Below, in pieces: positions 12,359 to 24,195 of a stretch of 64,000 nucleotides of DNA. Where the stretch lies: contig CAJNOP010000099.1 in assembly GCA_905250075.1 (NCBI GenBank), positions 1-64,000 of the forward strand, in the 5' to 3' direction. Origin of the DNA: Rotaria sp. Silwood1. Its lineage: Eukaryota > Rotifera > Eurotatoria > Philodinida > Philodinidae. The notes under the pieces were generated by a model, which saw nothing but the letters and a program-made list of their open reading frames with translations, had not been told where the DNA came from and searched no databases. Every line of letters starts with the position of its first letter. Position 1 is the first letter of the stretch. A program made the translations under genes and the position numbers.

Positions 12359-14594
12359 GAGTTGACTTATGCTTTGCTCATGTGTACATATTTATCAAAA
12401 CTTTTATCTGCAGTAAATATTTGTTAGATCAATATAAAAGCCTTGATTGTGAATAAAGTAAGTATAATTATTGAGTAGAAATCGGATACATTGCGTCATA
12501 TTCTACCTGTTGAGAAGCTTATTTTATTCGTATGTTCGATAAATAAAGAAATTCAGCATAAATTTATCAATGACATAAAATCCTAATCAATTATTGAGTC
12601 ACAATACGAATCTATTCATACTAATATTTGTCATGTGATTATTATTTTCTGTTCCTTACTTTTATTTTATTCTATAACTTAAAAATAAAGTTATCAGTTT
12701 ATATGCATATAGAAAATAACTCTCAATCGAGTTCTTCGTTCGTATTAATTTTGAGTACTTGTATCAAACATAAGAATATAAGGTTATATTTTTTCGCAAT
12801 TGATCAATGTGATTTTTTTAAAAAGATTTTTAATTAAGTGCAGAACAATTCTAAATAAAAACTAGAGTAGTATAAAAGAAGAATTATTTATCTTATTCAA
12901 TGGTTCGGTATTCATCAAAATTCACTTGTTATATGTTCAGTCAAAGATTGTATGTTGAATAATTCAATAATCAAATTTTGTCTCAAGAAGGTAAGGTTAA
13001 ATTTGCAGACGTGAGATTCAGCGAAAGTGTATGAAGAATTCTAAAGAAGAAAATATGAGGAGAAGAGTTTTCAAGATTTAGAAAAAAATAAACAAATTAA
13101 CTTGTAATGATTGTCGAAAAAGAAATGATTGATAAAAGTTCTATAAGACTTGGAGAATTAAACAAAAGTGGTGGACAACAATTGTAATAGTTAAATTAAA
13201 TTTTTTGTGCAATCAGATTAATAGATGTATTTATAAAATTGAGTGTTTTTTGTTTATTTAATAAAATATCTTGTTGATCGATGGCGAAAAATTTATTCTT
13301 ACATTCTTACTATTACAAAAGAAGATATTATCCGACAATATATAATTTCGAAGATTGACAGGAGTATTCATGGCTCATACGAAAAGAATTCCGTTAGGAG
13401 TTATTTTCTGTCTGGATATAAACTAATTTTGTCGTGTCTCAAAAAGAAGAGTTGCTTTGTCCTTAGCATCAATTATGTATCAATATCGTCATGATACCAA
13501 TAAAAACTATATTCATCTATTCAAAATCATAACTGTGGATATCAAATCGAGCAATTCACCGACATATTAATCAATTTAGACTTCTAAGAAAATGCAATAC
13601 ACTCTATTGTGATCGGTCAGAATATGATGGTTCTCAAGAGGTCATCCGTTGGGTTTTGAAAAAGGAAGGCCATAGTCCTTTTGAATTCAATCTCACCAAA
13701 GAATATTTATTTAGTACACACTATCAAGATTAATTAAAATGGATCGTACCGTACAAATAAACATTCGAATCGACTTAGCAACACACAGTTGAATGGGATG
13801 CTAGAAGTATAGCTTTAACTTTTGCGATAAAAAAAATTCCGAAACCGATAAATAATTTGTCTATATTGATAATAAAATCTTATTTAATGTATGAATACGT
13901 ATTTATTTCTTGTTTATCTTAGTAAAGTTAAGCAATACCTTTGAGAATTGTTTCTACAGTGTGTAAAAGGTATATGGATGTTTGTGTTCGATGTGTGGTT
14001 GAAACCGTGGAATTTTCTTCGATGTCGATGTTCCAACTAAGCCTAACGTCTTTGTTTTTGCAGCTATGGACAACAGAGTTTATGTATATTTCTTATAGTG
14101 ATCAGAAAAGTATATTTAATCCCTGATTCAACTAATTCATGTCAAAATAAACTGGTAGAGAGCTGAATAAATCTTTTTTATCATGAGTAATGTCAATTCA
14201 TGAAGATTACTTTGCATTACTTAAATTAGTGATTGCAAGATGTGTAAGAATTTCTTATTAAGTCTTTCACTTCATAGACTAGCTCAAAATAATCAAACTT
14301 CCATGGATTATATCTATGTAGCTTCGATATTCATGAAGAAGTATTTATCTTCATTTCAGGTATATTCTGCATGATATTATATTTGATTTATAAACCATTT
14401 GACAATAATTTTATTCTTAAATATTGTAGAATACTTGTAGGAATATGAGTGTATTAACTTCTAATTGATGAGAATAAATATGAATATAAAAGAGTTAGCA
14501 TTAGATTTCCAAAAAGAAACGAAAAAATAAAACTTATAATTAGATTAATCGATTAGTCATACAAATAATTTTTGTATAGCATTCAGAGAACCAA
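12359..14594. other. AT-rich intergenic stretch; one possible gene relic
   Basis: No supported gene. A 66-codon open frame at 13536-13733 (plus; contains RWVLKKEGHSPFEFNLTKEY) has coding-like composition but no recognised domain and no clear start; it may be a decayed exon. The rest is AT-rich and featureless to my reading. Confidence 0.4.
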
Positions 14595-15506
14595 CTAGCG
14601 CGGGAAATTAGGTGGTTTTGGAAACATGGGTCCAGCCGGAAATTGAGGTGGCATCGGTGCTATTGGTGGAGTCGGTCTTAGAGATGCAGATGAACCTACA
14701 GAAGTAGTTGTTGAATCTTCACGACAGCTCGATGAAAGTATATTGTCCGATCGATTAGAGTCATGTGTTTTGCGTGAAGATCCTAGAAGTGGATAATCTG
14801 ATTCAATTTCTTTCAATTGAATTATATGAAGATCATTGCCCGAATCAAGACATGAGACGACTTTAAATTTTCGAGCAGCAACAAGTAATATTTCATCTTC
14901 TGTTGGAAAGAATGAATGTTGTTGAATATCTTTTCCAGAATCACAATCAATATTAAATAGAGTTCTACTGCCTGTCTTTCCAAGAAATTGTTCTGATTGA
15001 AGTACTTCTATTGAACTTGTACATGATGAAAAACCCCACCAAACAAATGTTTTTCCAATTGGATATTGCGTACTTAAATTCATTTTTACTCCTCGATATG
15101 TTGTTTTAGATATTGATGGTAATTTTTCAAGTGCCGTAACAAATAATTTCAAATAAGGATGCCATGGTTTTAATTTTTCTTCATCTTCGGCTCGTAAAGT
15201 ATTATTAAGAATAATATAGAATGAATTTTCTCTTGGTTCCCATTCAAGAGAATAGAGCATAATTGAAGTAGATTCATCAATTGTTAAACCATCTTTTGGT
15301 CTATCACATTTTTGTTTCGCTTTGGATACCATTTCTTTAACGTTCGGAACAAGTGAAACAAGTGGTTCTACAGCAGTTTCGATCGAGACATTTGGTACAA
15401 TATCGAATCGTACAATTGGATTTTTCGGAATTTCAGATGGTTTAAAATTCTCAATAACTCGAAGGGCATGTTGTGGTAAAAATCTTTGTAAGATATTATG
15501 AGACAT
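14595..15506 (-). CDS. NAD:arginine mono-ADP-ribosyltransferase (ART family)
   Basis: The 303-aa open frame has the R-S-E signature of arginine-specific ADP-ribosyltransferases: TYRG with Arg138, the F-S-S-C-T-S block at 159-164 and E-D-E (Glu203/Glu205) in FPTEDEILL. Such enzymes move ADP-ribose from NAD+ onto arginines of target proteins. All key residues are present, so it could be active. The tail from about residue 240 is Ser/Thr-rich and ends in a proline-rich segment ([13 protein letters not shown]). There is no signal peptide, so an intracellular place of action is likely. The frame stays open upstream of the chosen ATG to a good acceptor (..CTTCTAG at about 15548), so a short 5' exon may precede it. 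ART genes are greatly expanded in bdelloids; the substrate here is unknown. Confidence 0.8.
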   Translation of the reverse strand: MSHNILQRFLPQHALRVIENFKPSEIPKNPIVRFDIVPNVSIETAVEPLVSLVPNVKEMVSKAKQKCDRPKDGLTIDESTSIMLYSLEWEPRENSFYIILNNTLRAEDEEKLKPWHPYLKLFVTALEKLPSISKTTYRGVKMNLSTQYPIGKTFVWWGFSSCTSSIEVLQSEQFLGKTGSRTLFNIDCDSGKDIQQHSFFPTEDEILLVAARKFKVVSCLDSGNDLHIIQLKEIESDYPLLGSSRKTHDSNRSDNILSSSCREDSTTTSVGSSASLRPTPPIAPMPPQFPAGPMFPKPPNFPR

Positions 15507-15549
15507 TTTAGGAGAAGAATGTACACTTGCTAAATGATCGTGAAATTCC

Positions 15550-16460
15550 TAGAAGATTTTCAACAAAAAACGTACGTGAATATTTACTTTCTATAAAATT
15601 GTATTCATTAAATTAGATCATTTTTCGCTTCTCTCACGAAATATCATTGTAGAAAAAGTCACTCTTGCACATGCAAATTTTAACAGAAATCATTTTTATT
15701 ATTGAAAATCATACGAAAACTGATTATCATCATTGATAAAATAAAAAATCTGGGAATCAATAATTTTAAATATAAAAATATATTCACTGCAAACAGTGGT
15801 TAGTACGAAGTAATTCAACGTTTTTTTTACAAAAAAATTTGATTTCATAAAACACACGAAATTATGTTTAAATTTCCGTTTCTTTCAAAGATTTCAAGAA
15901 TCAAGACGAAATTCGAGCTTCAAAATCTCTCCTGTAGGTGAAGACTGATTCAGACTACATTATGATAAAAAATAACACAACTAACGATTTCCGATCGCCA
16001 AAGAGGATTACTCTTGAAATAAAGATTTTTTTAACAGGATCTTCTAGAGAATGAGTCATACTTTTTAATACATATGAAAATATTTTTGAATACAATTAAA
16101 AAATATAAAAAGTCTTCATAATTTGGGGAATTTTGAATTCAAATCTATTAGATATTCTTCACATAGAATCCAATATTTTTTTTTGTAGGAGACATCATGA
16201 AATATCTTCTCAAAAAAAAATTGCATTCTAAAATGTTTTGACACTGAAATGCAGAAAAATAAATTCAATACAAACCTATATTGCTTGTGCTTATGAAGAG
16301 AAAGAATGATTAATAACTACTAAGGTTTCATTATCTACATTCGTATTATTTATGCTCGTAGAAAAAGAAAAATATGAAAGAAAAAGAGTCATTATACACA
16401 TTTTTTTTTGTATCAAAACATGATTTATAGTTATATATGCAATTTTTTTATGCTATAATG
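15550..16460. other. AT-rich intergenic stretch
   Basis: Homopolymer-rich, no supported gene or element. It is upstream of the minus-strand ART gene and may contain its promoter and a small 5' exon. Confidence 0.4.
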
Positions 16461-16464
16461 ATTT

Positions 16465-16663
16465 CAAGGATACTACACGTGCATTTCAAATCATACAGCA
16501 ACATTGTAATAAAATATCGCTTGATGATCGAATTTTTATTGAAATGATTGATAATTTGATACGGATGAAACTTTCTACTGTATATTCATACCGTTCTTGA
16601 CTATGTTAGCAATTATATTTCGAGAAATATACTCTTCATGGTTATATTCCATTATTGAATAAT
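16465..16663 (+). repeat. Dispersed ~200-bp repeat, copy 1
   Basis: From CAAGGATACTACACGTGCAT to about ATTATTGAATAATCTGG this block aligns end to end with 28018-28217, including the shared phrases CATACAG(C/T)AACATT, TGAATTTTTATTGAAATGAT and CTTCATGGTT. The two copies are divergent and both are non-coding, with stops in all frames. Confidence 0.75.
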
Positions 16664-18850
16664 CTGGCTTCGTGCCGATCTTACATTTTTGACATTGCTT
16701 CTATAATAAACTAAATGTTAGCTTTTTTCTTATATTCCTATATTCTTTGAAAAATTCAAGATGCTTTAGAAAAAAAGTCACATGTATCTTCAAAAAGTGC
16801 CTCACACATAGTGTAAATATTAAGGGTCACATCAATAGATATATATATTGTGATGAAAATTAAATTTCAGTTAGATTTTAAATTTATCCAGTCAATATTA
16901 AAATTTTGATATCGCACAATAACAGGCTATTCACAATTAGACTCTGGACAGTTATAAGATTCGACACGTATATGATGTAAGTGGGGAAAGGTGAAAAAAG
17001 ACTTCTCATCTTTACACTTTGCTCAAAAATAAGATTCTTGTTGCAATATCATAAATGTATTTTCTATTCTACCAAATTTTGTAATAATTTTTAACAACAT
17101 TAGATGAATCTCTGATGTGTTGACGCAGCTCGATTAGATCTAATGAGTAATTTTTCTTCGAAAGTCGAAGTAAACATAAGCAAAGAAATTGTTTTGTAGA
17201 AAGCAGAGGGCATCTTTTGTAACTATTTATTTAAGACAGTTGTTGTGAAATAAAATTGAAGTTAGATTCTGATTCTCTGCATTGGTTTTTTCTATGTAAC
17301 TGTAATGAAGAAAACATGAACATAGAATTTCTTAATTGAAAAAGATTGTTTGCGTCGTGAGATAGCACGAATTTTCAACTTTTTCTTACTTGTAACCAGC
17401 ATTATTCCACATGTAAGTGATGTAGGTTGCTACAATTTTAAAAGTATCAGAATTGACTCAGAGGAATATTGGTACAATTTAAAGTGATTTAGTACTTCCT
17501 AATAAGAGATATTCATAATTTCGTAAAGATGATGCAATGGTACCGCTAGAGTATGATTTACACATGTTTATCACAGTTTAAAATAAATCTAAAATACATC
17601 GACCATATTTTTTTTCTTCCAAAAACAATTGTTTCAAAGCTTTCTACAATTCGAACATCTTTTTATTTAGTTCATCCGATACATACAGAAAGAAGCCGTT
17701 AGTAGTCTATAATGTTATTGCAGCGTTTTCCAGACTTTTAAAAACTTTTTGTAGTGAAAATAAGTGTCCTATATAGTTGAGGAGATTCCTATATGAACAA
17801 TGCTTTTTTAATTCCTATATTTTCATCAACTGGCATTGCGAAGCCAGTTCATTATTATCTACTAATCGACTCAATATCTATGATAAAAGAAATTTCTTTT
17901 TCTTCTCAATTATCTATTCCATCTCATTAGTATGACACAAGTTGATGATGAACAAATAACAAATATAAAATCATTAGATATGACATCTATACAATTATTA
18001 ACGTCAGACAAGATGGTTCAAAAATATAGTTTGATTGTAAGTTAGAAATCTCAATTTGATCGATTGATTGATTGCTTTCTTTATTCTTTGGATGGGCGGA
18101 TTTATCTACAAATTTAACTAATGATGCAAGCTCAATCAAATAAAAGTTAAAAGAAAATAATGATAATTATTAGATATAGTGTATCGTTCAACGACAGTTT
18201 TACAGATAACGGATATTCCATAATAAATAGCTCATTTTTATTTCCTAACTTCGAAGCATTTAATAATTTATTTTGAATTTTTGGTTTTCGAATAGATTTT
18301 TCGCATCACAGTAAAGTTAACAAGATCAACGTCTTCTCAATCGTATGAGTACAAAAGTCAAAAATGCGAAAAATAATAGAAAATTTTTAGAAACGAATCT
18401 GCTGAAATTTGAAATAGGCTATAATATTCTACACAAAATTCTGCATCTTTAGATCATCTTTTTCAAAGTGTTAGAACAAATATTTGAGGGAAAATTTCGA
18501 AATAAAAAATGTCGATGCACCGAATAAAAGCTGATTTCGAAAAAAACTGAGTCATTGTTTTTGACTGACTCAAATTAGCCTAAGTTTTTTTTAACTATTC
18601 AAGTGAATTCATGCACCATTTTGTTCAGAATTTAATTAGGCATCTGATGATATGAGATTCAGCATTTATAGAACCACTCTGAATTGTGATAAGATAATTT
18701 TTCATAATATATCCCAAAATATTCTCAGATATTAGTTCGCAACTTTTATTCTCTCAAACAAAACACTTATATACAATACTTAACTCTTAGTATCGATCTT
18801 TATGAGCGCACGTTCATACAAATAGTTTTTTATCTTTAGCAAAATAGGAA
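16664..18850. other. AT-rich stretch with an orphan first-exon-like frame
   Basis: No full gene. At 17932-18036 (plus) an ATG frame of 35 codons (starts MTQVDDEQITNIKSLD) ends exactly at a consensus donor (ATT|GTAAGT), as a first exon would, but no continuing exon was found. A hairpin AACTGGC-N8-GCCAGTT lies at 17828-17849 just upstream. The rest shows nothing recognisable. Confidence 0.35.
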
Positions 18851-18860
18851 TTCGCATTTT

Positions 18861-18921
18861 GGGTGTGGGTAGGTGTCACTAAAAGTAGAATGCATCTACA
18901 CCGAAACCAAAACCCACATCC
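18861..18921. repeat. GT-rich fold-back, telomere-like arms (site 1)
   Basis: GGGTGTGGGTAGGTGTC at 18861-18877 is followed by TCTACACCGAAACC...AACCCACATCC at 18895-18921, an imperfect inverted repeat of GTGGGT-type text. Confidence 0.55.
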
Positions 18922-18993
18922 AAACCAGTTCCTAGATCGAGGAGATTTTTTAACCAGAAGAAAAGTCTAAAAACCAGGATTCTCCTGGCTAAA

Positions 18994-21333
18994 TCAGGAG
19001 ATTTGGCAGACCTGGTTCCAGCTAGCACGACAGCGTTTTGCTGGGTAGTGACGTTCAGGTCTTTCTTCCCGATTGTTTAGATCGTGAAGCTGATTTTGAA
19101 ATCTGGATTTTGACATAGATGTGACATTGGCTGCAAGTTGAAAATGATGTTTTCTTTCATCTATCTTTGCAATATTATTTCTTGTCACAGTAATATCTTT
19201 GTGATCGGATGGAAGTATTTTTCTTTCCTATTTAATGACTGTTGATAATATTTCAATGCACGATCGAGATCATTCAATTCGTGATATATGGCTGCAATGT
19301 TGTTCAATGTCATAGCAGTATCAATATGATACGACGGTAAAAAGTGTTGCTGAATTTTTAGCACATTTTCATAATATTGCAATGCATGTTTATATTCTCC
19401 AGTTTCTGTATATATATTACCAATATTCATAAGTGTTGTTGTTGCTTGTATATGTTCTTTTCTATAATATTTTTCAAATATTTCTATAGACTTCGTATAT
19501 AATTCAAGTGCCCGATCGTATTGTCCTTGTAGATGATAAACAATACCTATATTTGTCAATGGTTTCGCTGAATCTTTTATTCGCATTGGTTTATTATTCA
19601 TCATTAAATTATAAACTAGTTCATAGTATTCAAGTGCCTTCTCAAAATCACCTTTATTATAATACGTTGATCCAATTAGATTATTAATTTTTGCGATATC
19701 ATTCTTTGCTGTATGATCACTTAATAATAAACTTTGAAAATATTTTAATGATTGATCATATTGTCCCATATCAATTAGTAATTTGCCAAATATAAGTTCA
19801 ATACTAAATTCTTCTTCTCCTTTTCTATTTAGTTCGATATATTCTTTAGCAACTTTTGATTCTTTATCACTAGCTCTTAGTTTAATTGACCACAGATGTA
19901 ATTCTACATCTTCCTTAACGAAAACTAATTCAAATCTTGATCCCAGATCGAATAAAACTTCTAATTCACCTGCATAATCACTAAATTCTGCAATATCAGC
20001 AAAGATAATTGAGTCTGTTTCTTATATATTATATTCTATTTCATATAGAACGGAAACAATCTCTGAACATTTGCTCGGTTTTGTAGCGAACTTAAGTGCG
20101 ACATTTTATGAACGACTTGTTGATAGGAAACCATTTGTTGAAATTAAACGATCTTCATTTTGTTTTAAAGTTTTAAGTTCTTCTTCTTCCATTTTTAGTC
20201 CACGATAAAGCATAATGATTTTTTCATCTGTTTTTTGCAATTTTTCATATTCAATAGCAAGACTAAATGATAAATCAGCAATAAAAAATCGAAATATATG
20301 TAACTGTTCAATGTCTTCAGTTCTCAATGCTCTATTTACTATTTTATAGAGAAATGTGTCTTTCGTATACCATCTAATAGCCATATTCGATTTATAGTCA
20401 TCTTCAAATTCATGAATAAATTTTAATTCTTTTTCATTTCCACAATCATAATGTTGACAAAATTCAATCATTTGTTGTTTTGCATGATTATCTCTCGGTA
20501 ATCTCAAAATGACATCTTTAAACATTTGAAATCATAGAAATTCAACTGATTCTTTTGATAAATCTCTTCTAGATTTTTGTTTATGTTGATTAAAGAAATT
20601 GATTGTTTCTAAATATTTTTCGACGAGAATAGCATTTTCTTTGAGAGAATTAAGTAAATCATAACGTTTAATATAAATTCCAATTAGTTTCGTATATTTT
20701 TGTAATAGATCTTGATATTTTTCAGGTTTAAAACAAAAAAATAAATATTGAATCAACTTGTCTTAATGTATGAACTTTTCTTAAAATTTTTGCAGCATTT
20801 TTTCCAGATGTAATAAGAAATATTTTTTCATTTGTAATTGATTTAATACTATCAATACAAGCTTCTAGTTCAATATGAAACACAACAAAATTATTGATTT
20901 CTCGCAATTTCTTCATCGTTTCTTTCGTATCATTAGTTTTATCAATATTTGAATCATAGCAAATCAATCGAATACTTTCCAGATTTTGTTGTGATTTCAC
21001 GTCTTTAGCTATCGTTGATAATGAGGTCGATGCTAGTGAATGTGTAAGCTCCGGAGTGTTTGAAGAGTCATAAAACGTAGTTTTACCAACGACTGTAGTT
21101 TTTGCTGAAGAGCAACTCACATGAGATTGTTGCTGTTGTTGCAAATCTTCACCATTATTCTTTAATGGCGAAACTATTTCTTTGAATGTATCTGTCGATT
21201 GTTTTTCTGACTGTTTTCTCATAATAGTTCTTAAAAAGAAAAGGGTATCATCTCTGTTGAATGATGAAATAAGTATATATACCAGGTGTTTCACAATGCT
21301 TGCACACGTTTTATTTTGCATATGTTTCAGCAT
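18994..21333 (-). pseudogene. Decayed ART-TPR gene (ADP-ribosyltransferase plus tetratricopeptide repeats)
   Basis: Reading leftwards, coding similarity is continuous but broken at least five times. (1) A T-run (A-run 20735-20741 on plus) shifts frame after QVDSIFIF. (2) TGA at 20534-20532 stands where the context FL*FQMFKDV suggests Trp. (3) TAA at 20108-20106 follows STSRS. (4) TAA lies at 20024-20022. (5) A one-base loss near 19211 moves the frame from RKEKYF into PSDHKDITVTRNNI. Domains remain readable: an N-terminal region with a Gln run, an ART core (LYRGLK, FLSTSRS, GELEVLF supplying R, STS and ExE), then TPR units (for example GDFEKALEYYE, GQYDRALELYTKS, GEYKHALQYYENV). The likely start is the ATG at 21222; the part before it lies in an inverted repeat. 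Intact relatives would modify proteins by ADP-ribosylation and bind partners through the TPRs. Lesions (1) and (5) could be assembly errors; three stops make true decay more likely. Confidence 0.85.
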
Positions 21334-21655
21334 CGATAAATGATAAGAACTTGATTTTTGTAAAGATATGCCATCGAAGCTCTACAAAATCTACATATAA
21401 AAATCTCTATTGACTTTCTCTCCTGATTTTTTTTCTAAATGGATGTGGGTGTGATACTGAAGATACCGTACACACCCACATCCATTTAGAAAAAAATCAG
21501 GAGAGAGAGTCAGTAGAGTTGTTTTTTAATTGATTTTGTAGAGCTTTCGATGGTACATCAAACAAAGAAATCAAGATTTTATCATTTGTCTCTGTTTGAA
21601 ATATATATGCAAAATAAAACGTGTGCAAACATTTTGAAACACCCAGTATATAACA
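21272..21655. repeat. Long inverted repeat (~185-bp arms) with GT-rich centre (site 2)
   Basis: The left arm (about 21272-21453) and right arm (21471-about 21655) are reverse complements with moderate divergence. Shared outward text includes CACACCCACATCCATTTAG, AATCAGGAGAGA, GTAGAGCTT, GCAAAATAAAACGTGTGCAA and GAAACACC. The innermost 19 bp match perfectly, and the loop is only 17 bp. The left arm overlaps the 5' end of the decayed ART-TPR gene, so that end has been duplicated in inverted orientation. Confidence 0.85.
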
Positions 21656-21870
21656 ATTCACACTAATAACATTGAGCATGGACATATCCGATCTTTAGTT
21701 TATAAACCTTGAGTATCTATATGTATGTGTGACTGCTGTTTTCACGTTGTTTTAATGATTAATAAATATCTAATCCTTGTCGTTCTTTCAGATGAAACTT
21801 TTAGAGAGACGAGAAAGTCATTTGATTACGTTTGTAGCTACATCCGCAGTCATGCTCACAGGAACCAACA

Positions 21871-21916
21871 TGGGTGTGGGTGTTAGTTTCTTTTTCGCAC
21901 ACCCACACTTCCACCC
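21871..21916. repeat. GT-rich fold-back (site 3)
   Basis: TGGGTGTGGGTGTT at 21871-21884 and GCACACCCACACTTCCACCC at 21897-21916 form an imperfect hairpin at the 5' edge of the kelch relic. Confidence 0.6.
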
Positions 21917-22425
21917 TCGTTACTGGTGGAGCAAATATTTATGTCTTCCTAAGTAGTGGAAAGTTCTTTGATCCATCAACAAGAACTTGGACAACTACTG
22001 GTCGCATGATTAGGCAACAAACGATGCACACAGCATTCGTATTAACAAATAGAAAAGTATTAGTTGTTCGTGAAGGAAAACAAGAGTCCTCTGGATGGTA
22101 CTGCTGAATTGTATGATCCATCAACTGGAATTTGGATAACTACTGACAGCATGAATAATGCACTATATGGTCACAGAGCATCCACATTAAGAAATGGAAG
22201 TGTTAGTTACTAGTGGAGAAACTTTTAGTGTTATTTTTAGTAGTGTCGAATTGTATGACCCATTAATAGAAACTTGGACAACTTACTGGTAATAGACCCA
22301 TGCATGATATGATTACGCAATGACTTCATTAACAAATGGAAAAGTGTTAGTTACTGGTGAATGGTCAAATGTTAATGTGGTTCGAACAGTGCAGAAATAT
22401 ATTAAACATTTCAAACAGTAAATAC
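21888..22425 (+). pseudogene. Decayed kelch-type beta-propeller gene fragment
   Basis: Pieces of three or four propeller blades follow each other in different frames. The blade hallmark (N/D)PST..TWTTTG-M appears as FDPSTRTWTTTGRM, YDPSTGIWITTDSM and YDPLIETWTT; the partner strand appears as LTNRKVLVV, LRNGSVSY and LTNGKVLVTGE. Frameshifts (near 22085, 22200 and 22285) and stops separate them. Kelch propellers bind proteins or, in galactose-oxidase relatives, carry catalysis; this copy cannot encode a full propeller. It begins next to a GT-rich fold-back, which may mark its break point. Confidence 0.75.
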
Positions 22426-22429
22426 AACA

Positions 22430-23140
22430 AGCAGCTTTTGATGTTTCATACCATGGTTCTTGTTTGCGACCATTATCCTTCAAAACCCGATTGTCTTCAT
22501 ATTTGTTCATTGTTTCATATTGTGGCTTTGGGTATTGTCTGTAGAATTTCCTTTCTGATCTATGATCATAATAAGCTATTCAAATTTTCTACAGCAGTTT
22601 TGTGAAATACGATTGATTATGAGTTTGGAATCACATAGTGAGAAAAGTGAACCCTTCTGCCTCTAATCTGGTCTCAAACTTTGTGACAGACAGAAAGAAT
22701 AGAAAAAATTCTCTAACATTACAAAATCAGATCGAAATAGTCCTGAACAAATCTAATGTACGATATCTTAACTCTTGTTTTTCAGCAATCGACAATTCGA
22801 TGAAAATTAGTAGCAGAGAAGTGTTTACTTCGAATTCCAATGAAGGAATGCAGAGTTCATTTGCGGAAATGCTTCGTAATCTTTATCAAGACTCATTCAT
22901 CAGTGCTCTGAATTCTTATGAAGTACACATAACTTTTTACACAAGAGTACGAAGAATAATATTGGTAATATAAAGCACAAAACACTAAGATTTCAAATGC
23001 AACAGAAGGAAAAAAGAAGTTTTAATTACAAGCCAAGAATATTGACGACTGCCGAAAGTCAAATGAAACTACATAGAACAGTATCATATTTCCTGTTTTG
23101 TTCTTGTTAAGGAAACATCTTCTTGTTGATTTATTTTAAA
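22430..23140. other. Stretch without supported gene
   Basis: A 111-codon open frame at 22638-22973 (plus) has no recognised domain and no clear exon signals. It could be part of an unrecognised gene but I cannot support it. Confidence 0.35.
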
Positions 23141-23144
23141 TTTA

Positions 23145-23233
23145 AGGGTGAGGATGTGGATGTGGACATAGGATTCTTTTCAGCAGAAGCCTGACACTCA
23201 CACCCACATATTCCACACCCATACCCACACCCG
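23145..23233. repeat. GT-rich fold-back (site 4)
   Basis: GGGTGAGGATGTGGATGTGG at 23145-23165 faces a 3' arm at 23192-23233 rich in CACACCC and ACCCACACCC units. The arms are imperfect reverse complements. Confidence 0.6.
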
Positions 23234-23350
23234 AGACAACCCATTTATATTTTTCAGTGAACAAGCTTTAAGAACTCTTTATTTCTGATTCATATACTTC
23301 ATTTCATCATATGATTCTCTCCATAGATATTTTTTTCTTTTCATCAAAAT

Positions 23351-24195
23351 CTATGAGAATCCAGCAGGAGTAGCACCAGCACCAACGTATTCCCAATGCC
23401 AGGGTTCTGATTGAACAGTACGTGTAAATCCATAATTATGTGCATTATGGTATAACCATTGATAAACTGCACTTCCTCCACAAGATGGTTTAGTACTAGA
23501 TTGAGAGCCACAGTTCGTATTCAAATCTAAAGCAATGCCACGACCATGATTTGATGTACCTGGACGGGCAGCTAGATTACCACCATTACATGATCCAGTT
23601 TGATAGCAATTCCAGAAGTATTGTTGACGAGCAATTGTTCTGAAACCAGAAGAAATGGTGATTATGACGCCTGCTTGTTTGGCAGCTGTAGCCATCTTAT
23701 CAAAAGCACATGATGTTGTTGTAGTCATCGTATTGTCTTTATCTGTTGGTGCTGCTGAATATATACTTGGATCAGAAAGATGTTCTTTTAGAATTTTCAC
23801 CACTGAATAGACGATACCATCATTGCCAGCAATCGGGAAAATAGTAGAATCAGCATAATTTCCACAAAGTTCATCTACCAAGAAAATACGACATAATATC
23901 TAATAAGTATCTTTTGATGATGAACTTACTCGAAGTAGTTGTTGTTGCCGACAAACAGCATTTAATATCAGCTGGATGACTTTCACATAAATCTGATATG
24001 TAAAGACTCTGTGCGCAACTAGAAGTTGGAATACATCTACCAACTTTGCCGTACTTCGAATGTGCATATGATTCGCATGAGTCACCTTGTCATCAAGTAA
24101 CAACAAAGGACATTATTCAATTACAAGTTAATCTTTTTCGCCTTACCAACAACGGATGTTGTTAAAAAGGCAATGATGGTAAGTAGAAGAAGCAT
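23351..24195 (-). CDS. Secreted VanY-like D-alanyl-D-alanine carboxypeptidase (peptidase M15B)
   Basis: Three exons, 24195-24147, 24085-23930 and 23874-23351, join in phase to 729 nt (242 aa, stop TAG). Residues 1-17 are a signal peptide (MLLLLTIIAFLTTSVVG). Next comes a small cysteine-rich domain (SCESYAHSKYGKVGRCIP...SLYISDLC...IKCC). The C-terminal M15B domain shows the zinc-site motifs SNHGRGIALD (SxHxxGxAxD) and EPWHWEY, plus SGFRT and RQQYFWNCY. Enzymes of this family cut the terminal D-Ala-D-Ala of peptidoglycan stem peptides, so a secreted rotifer version could digest or defend against bacteria. The catalytic domain is bacterial in type, whereas introns and signal peptide are eukaryotic, which fits an old horizontal transfer. 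It is the only intact gene among decayed neighbours. Confidence 0.88.

Noticed and set aside
22638..22973. 111-codon plus frame
   Set aside because: Coding-like length but no recognised motif, start context or exon partners; not enough to call a gene.
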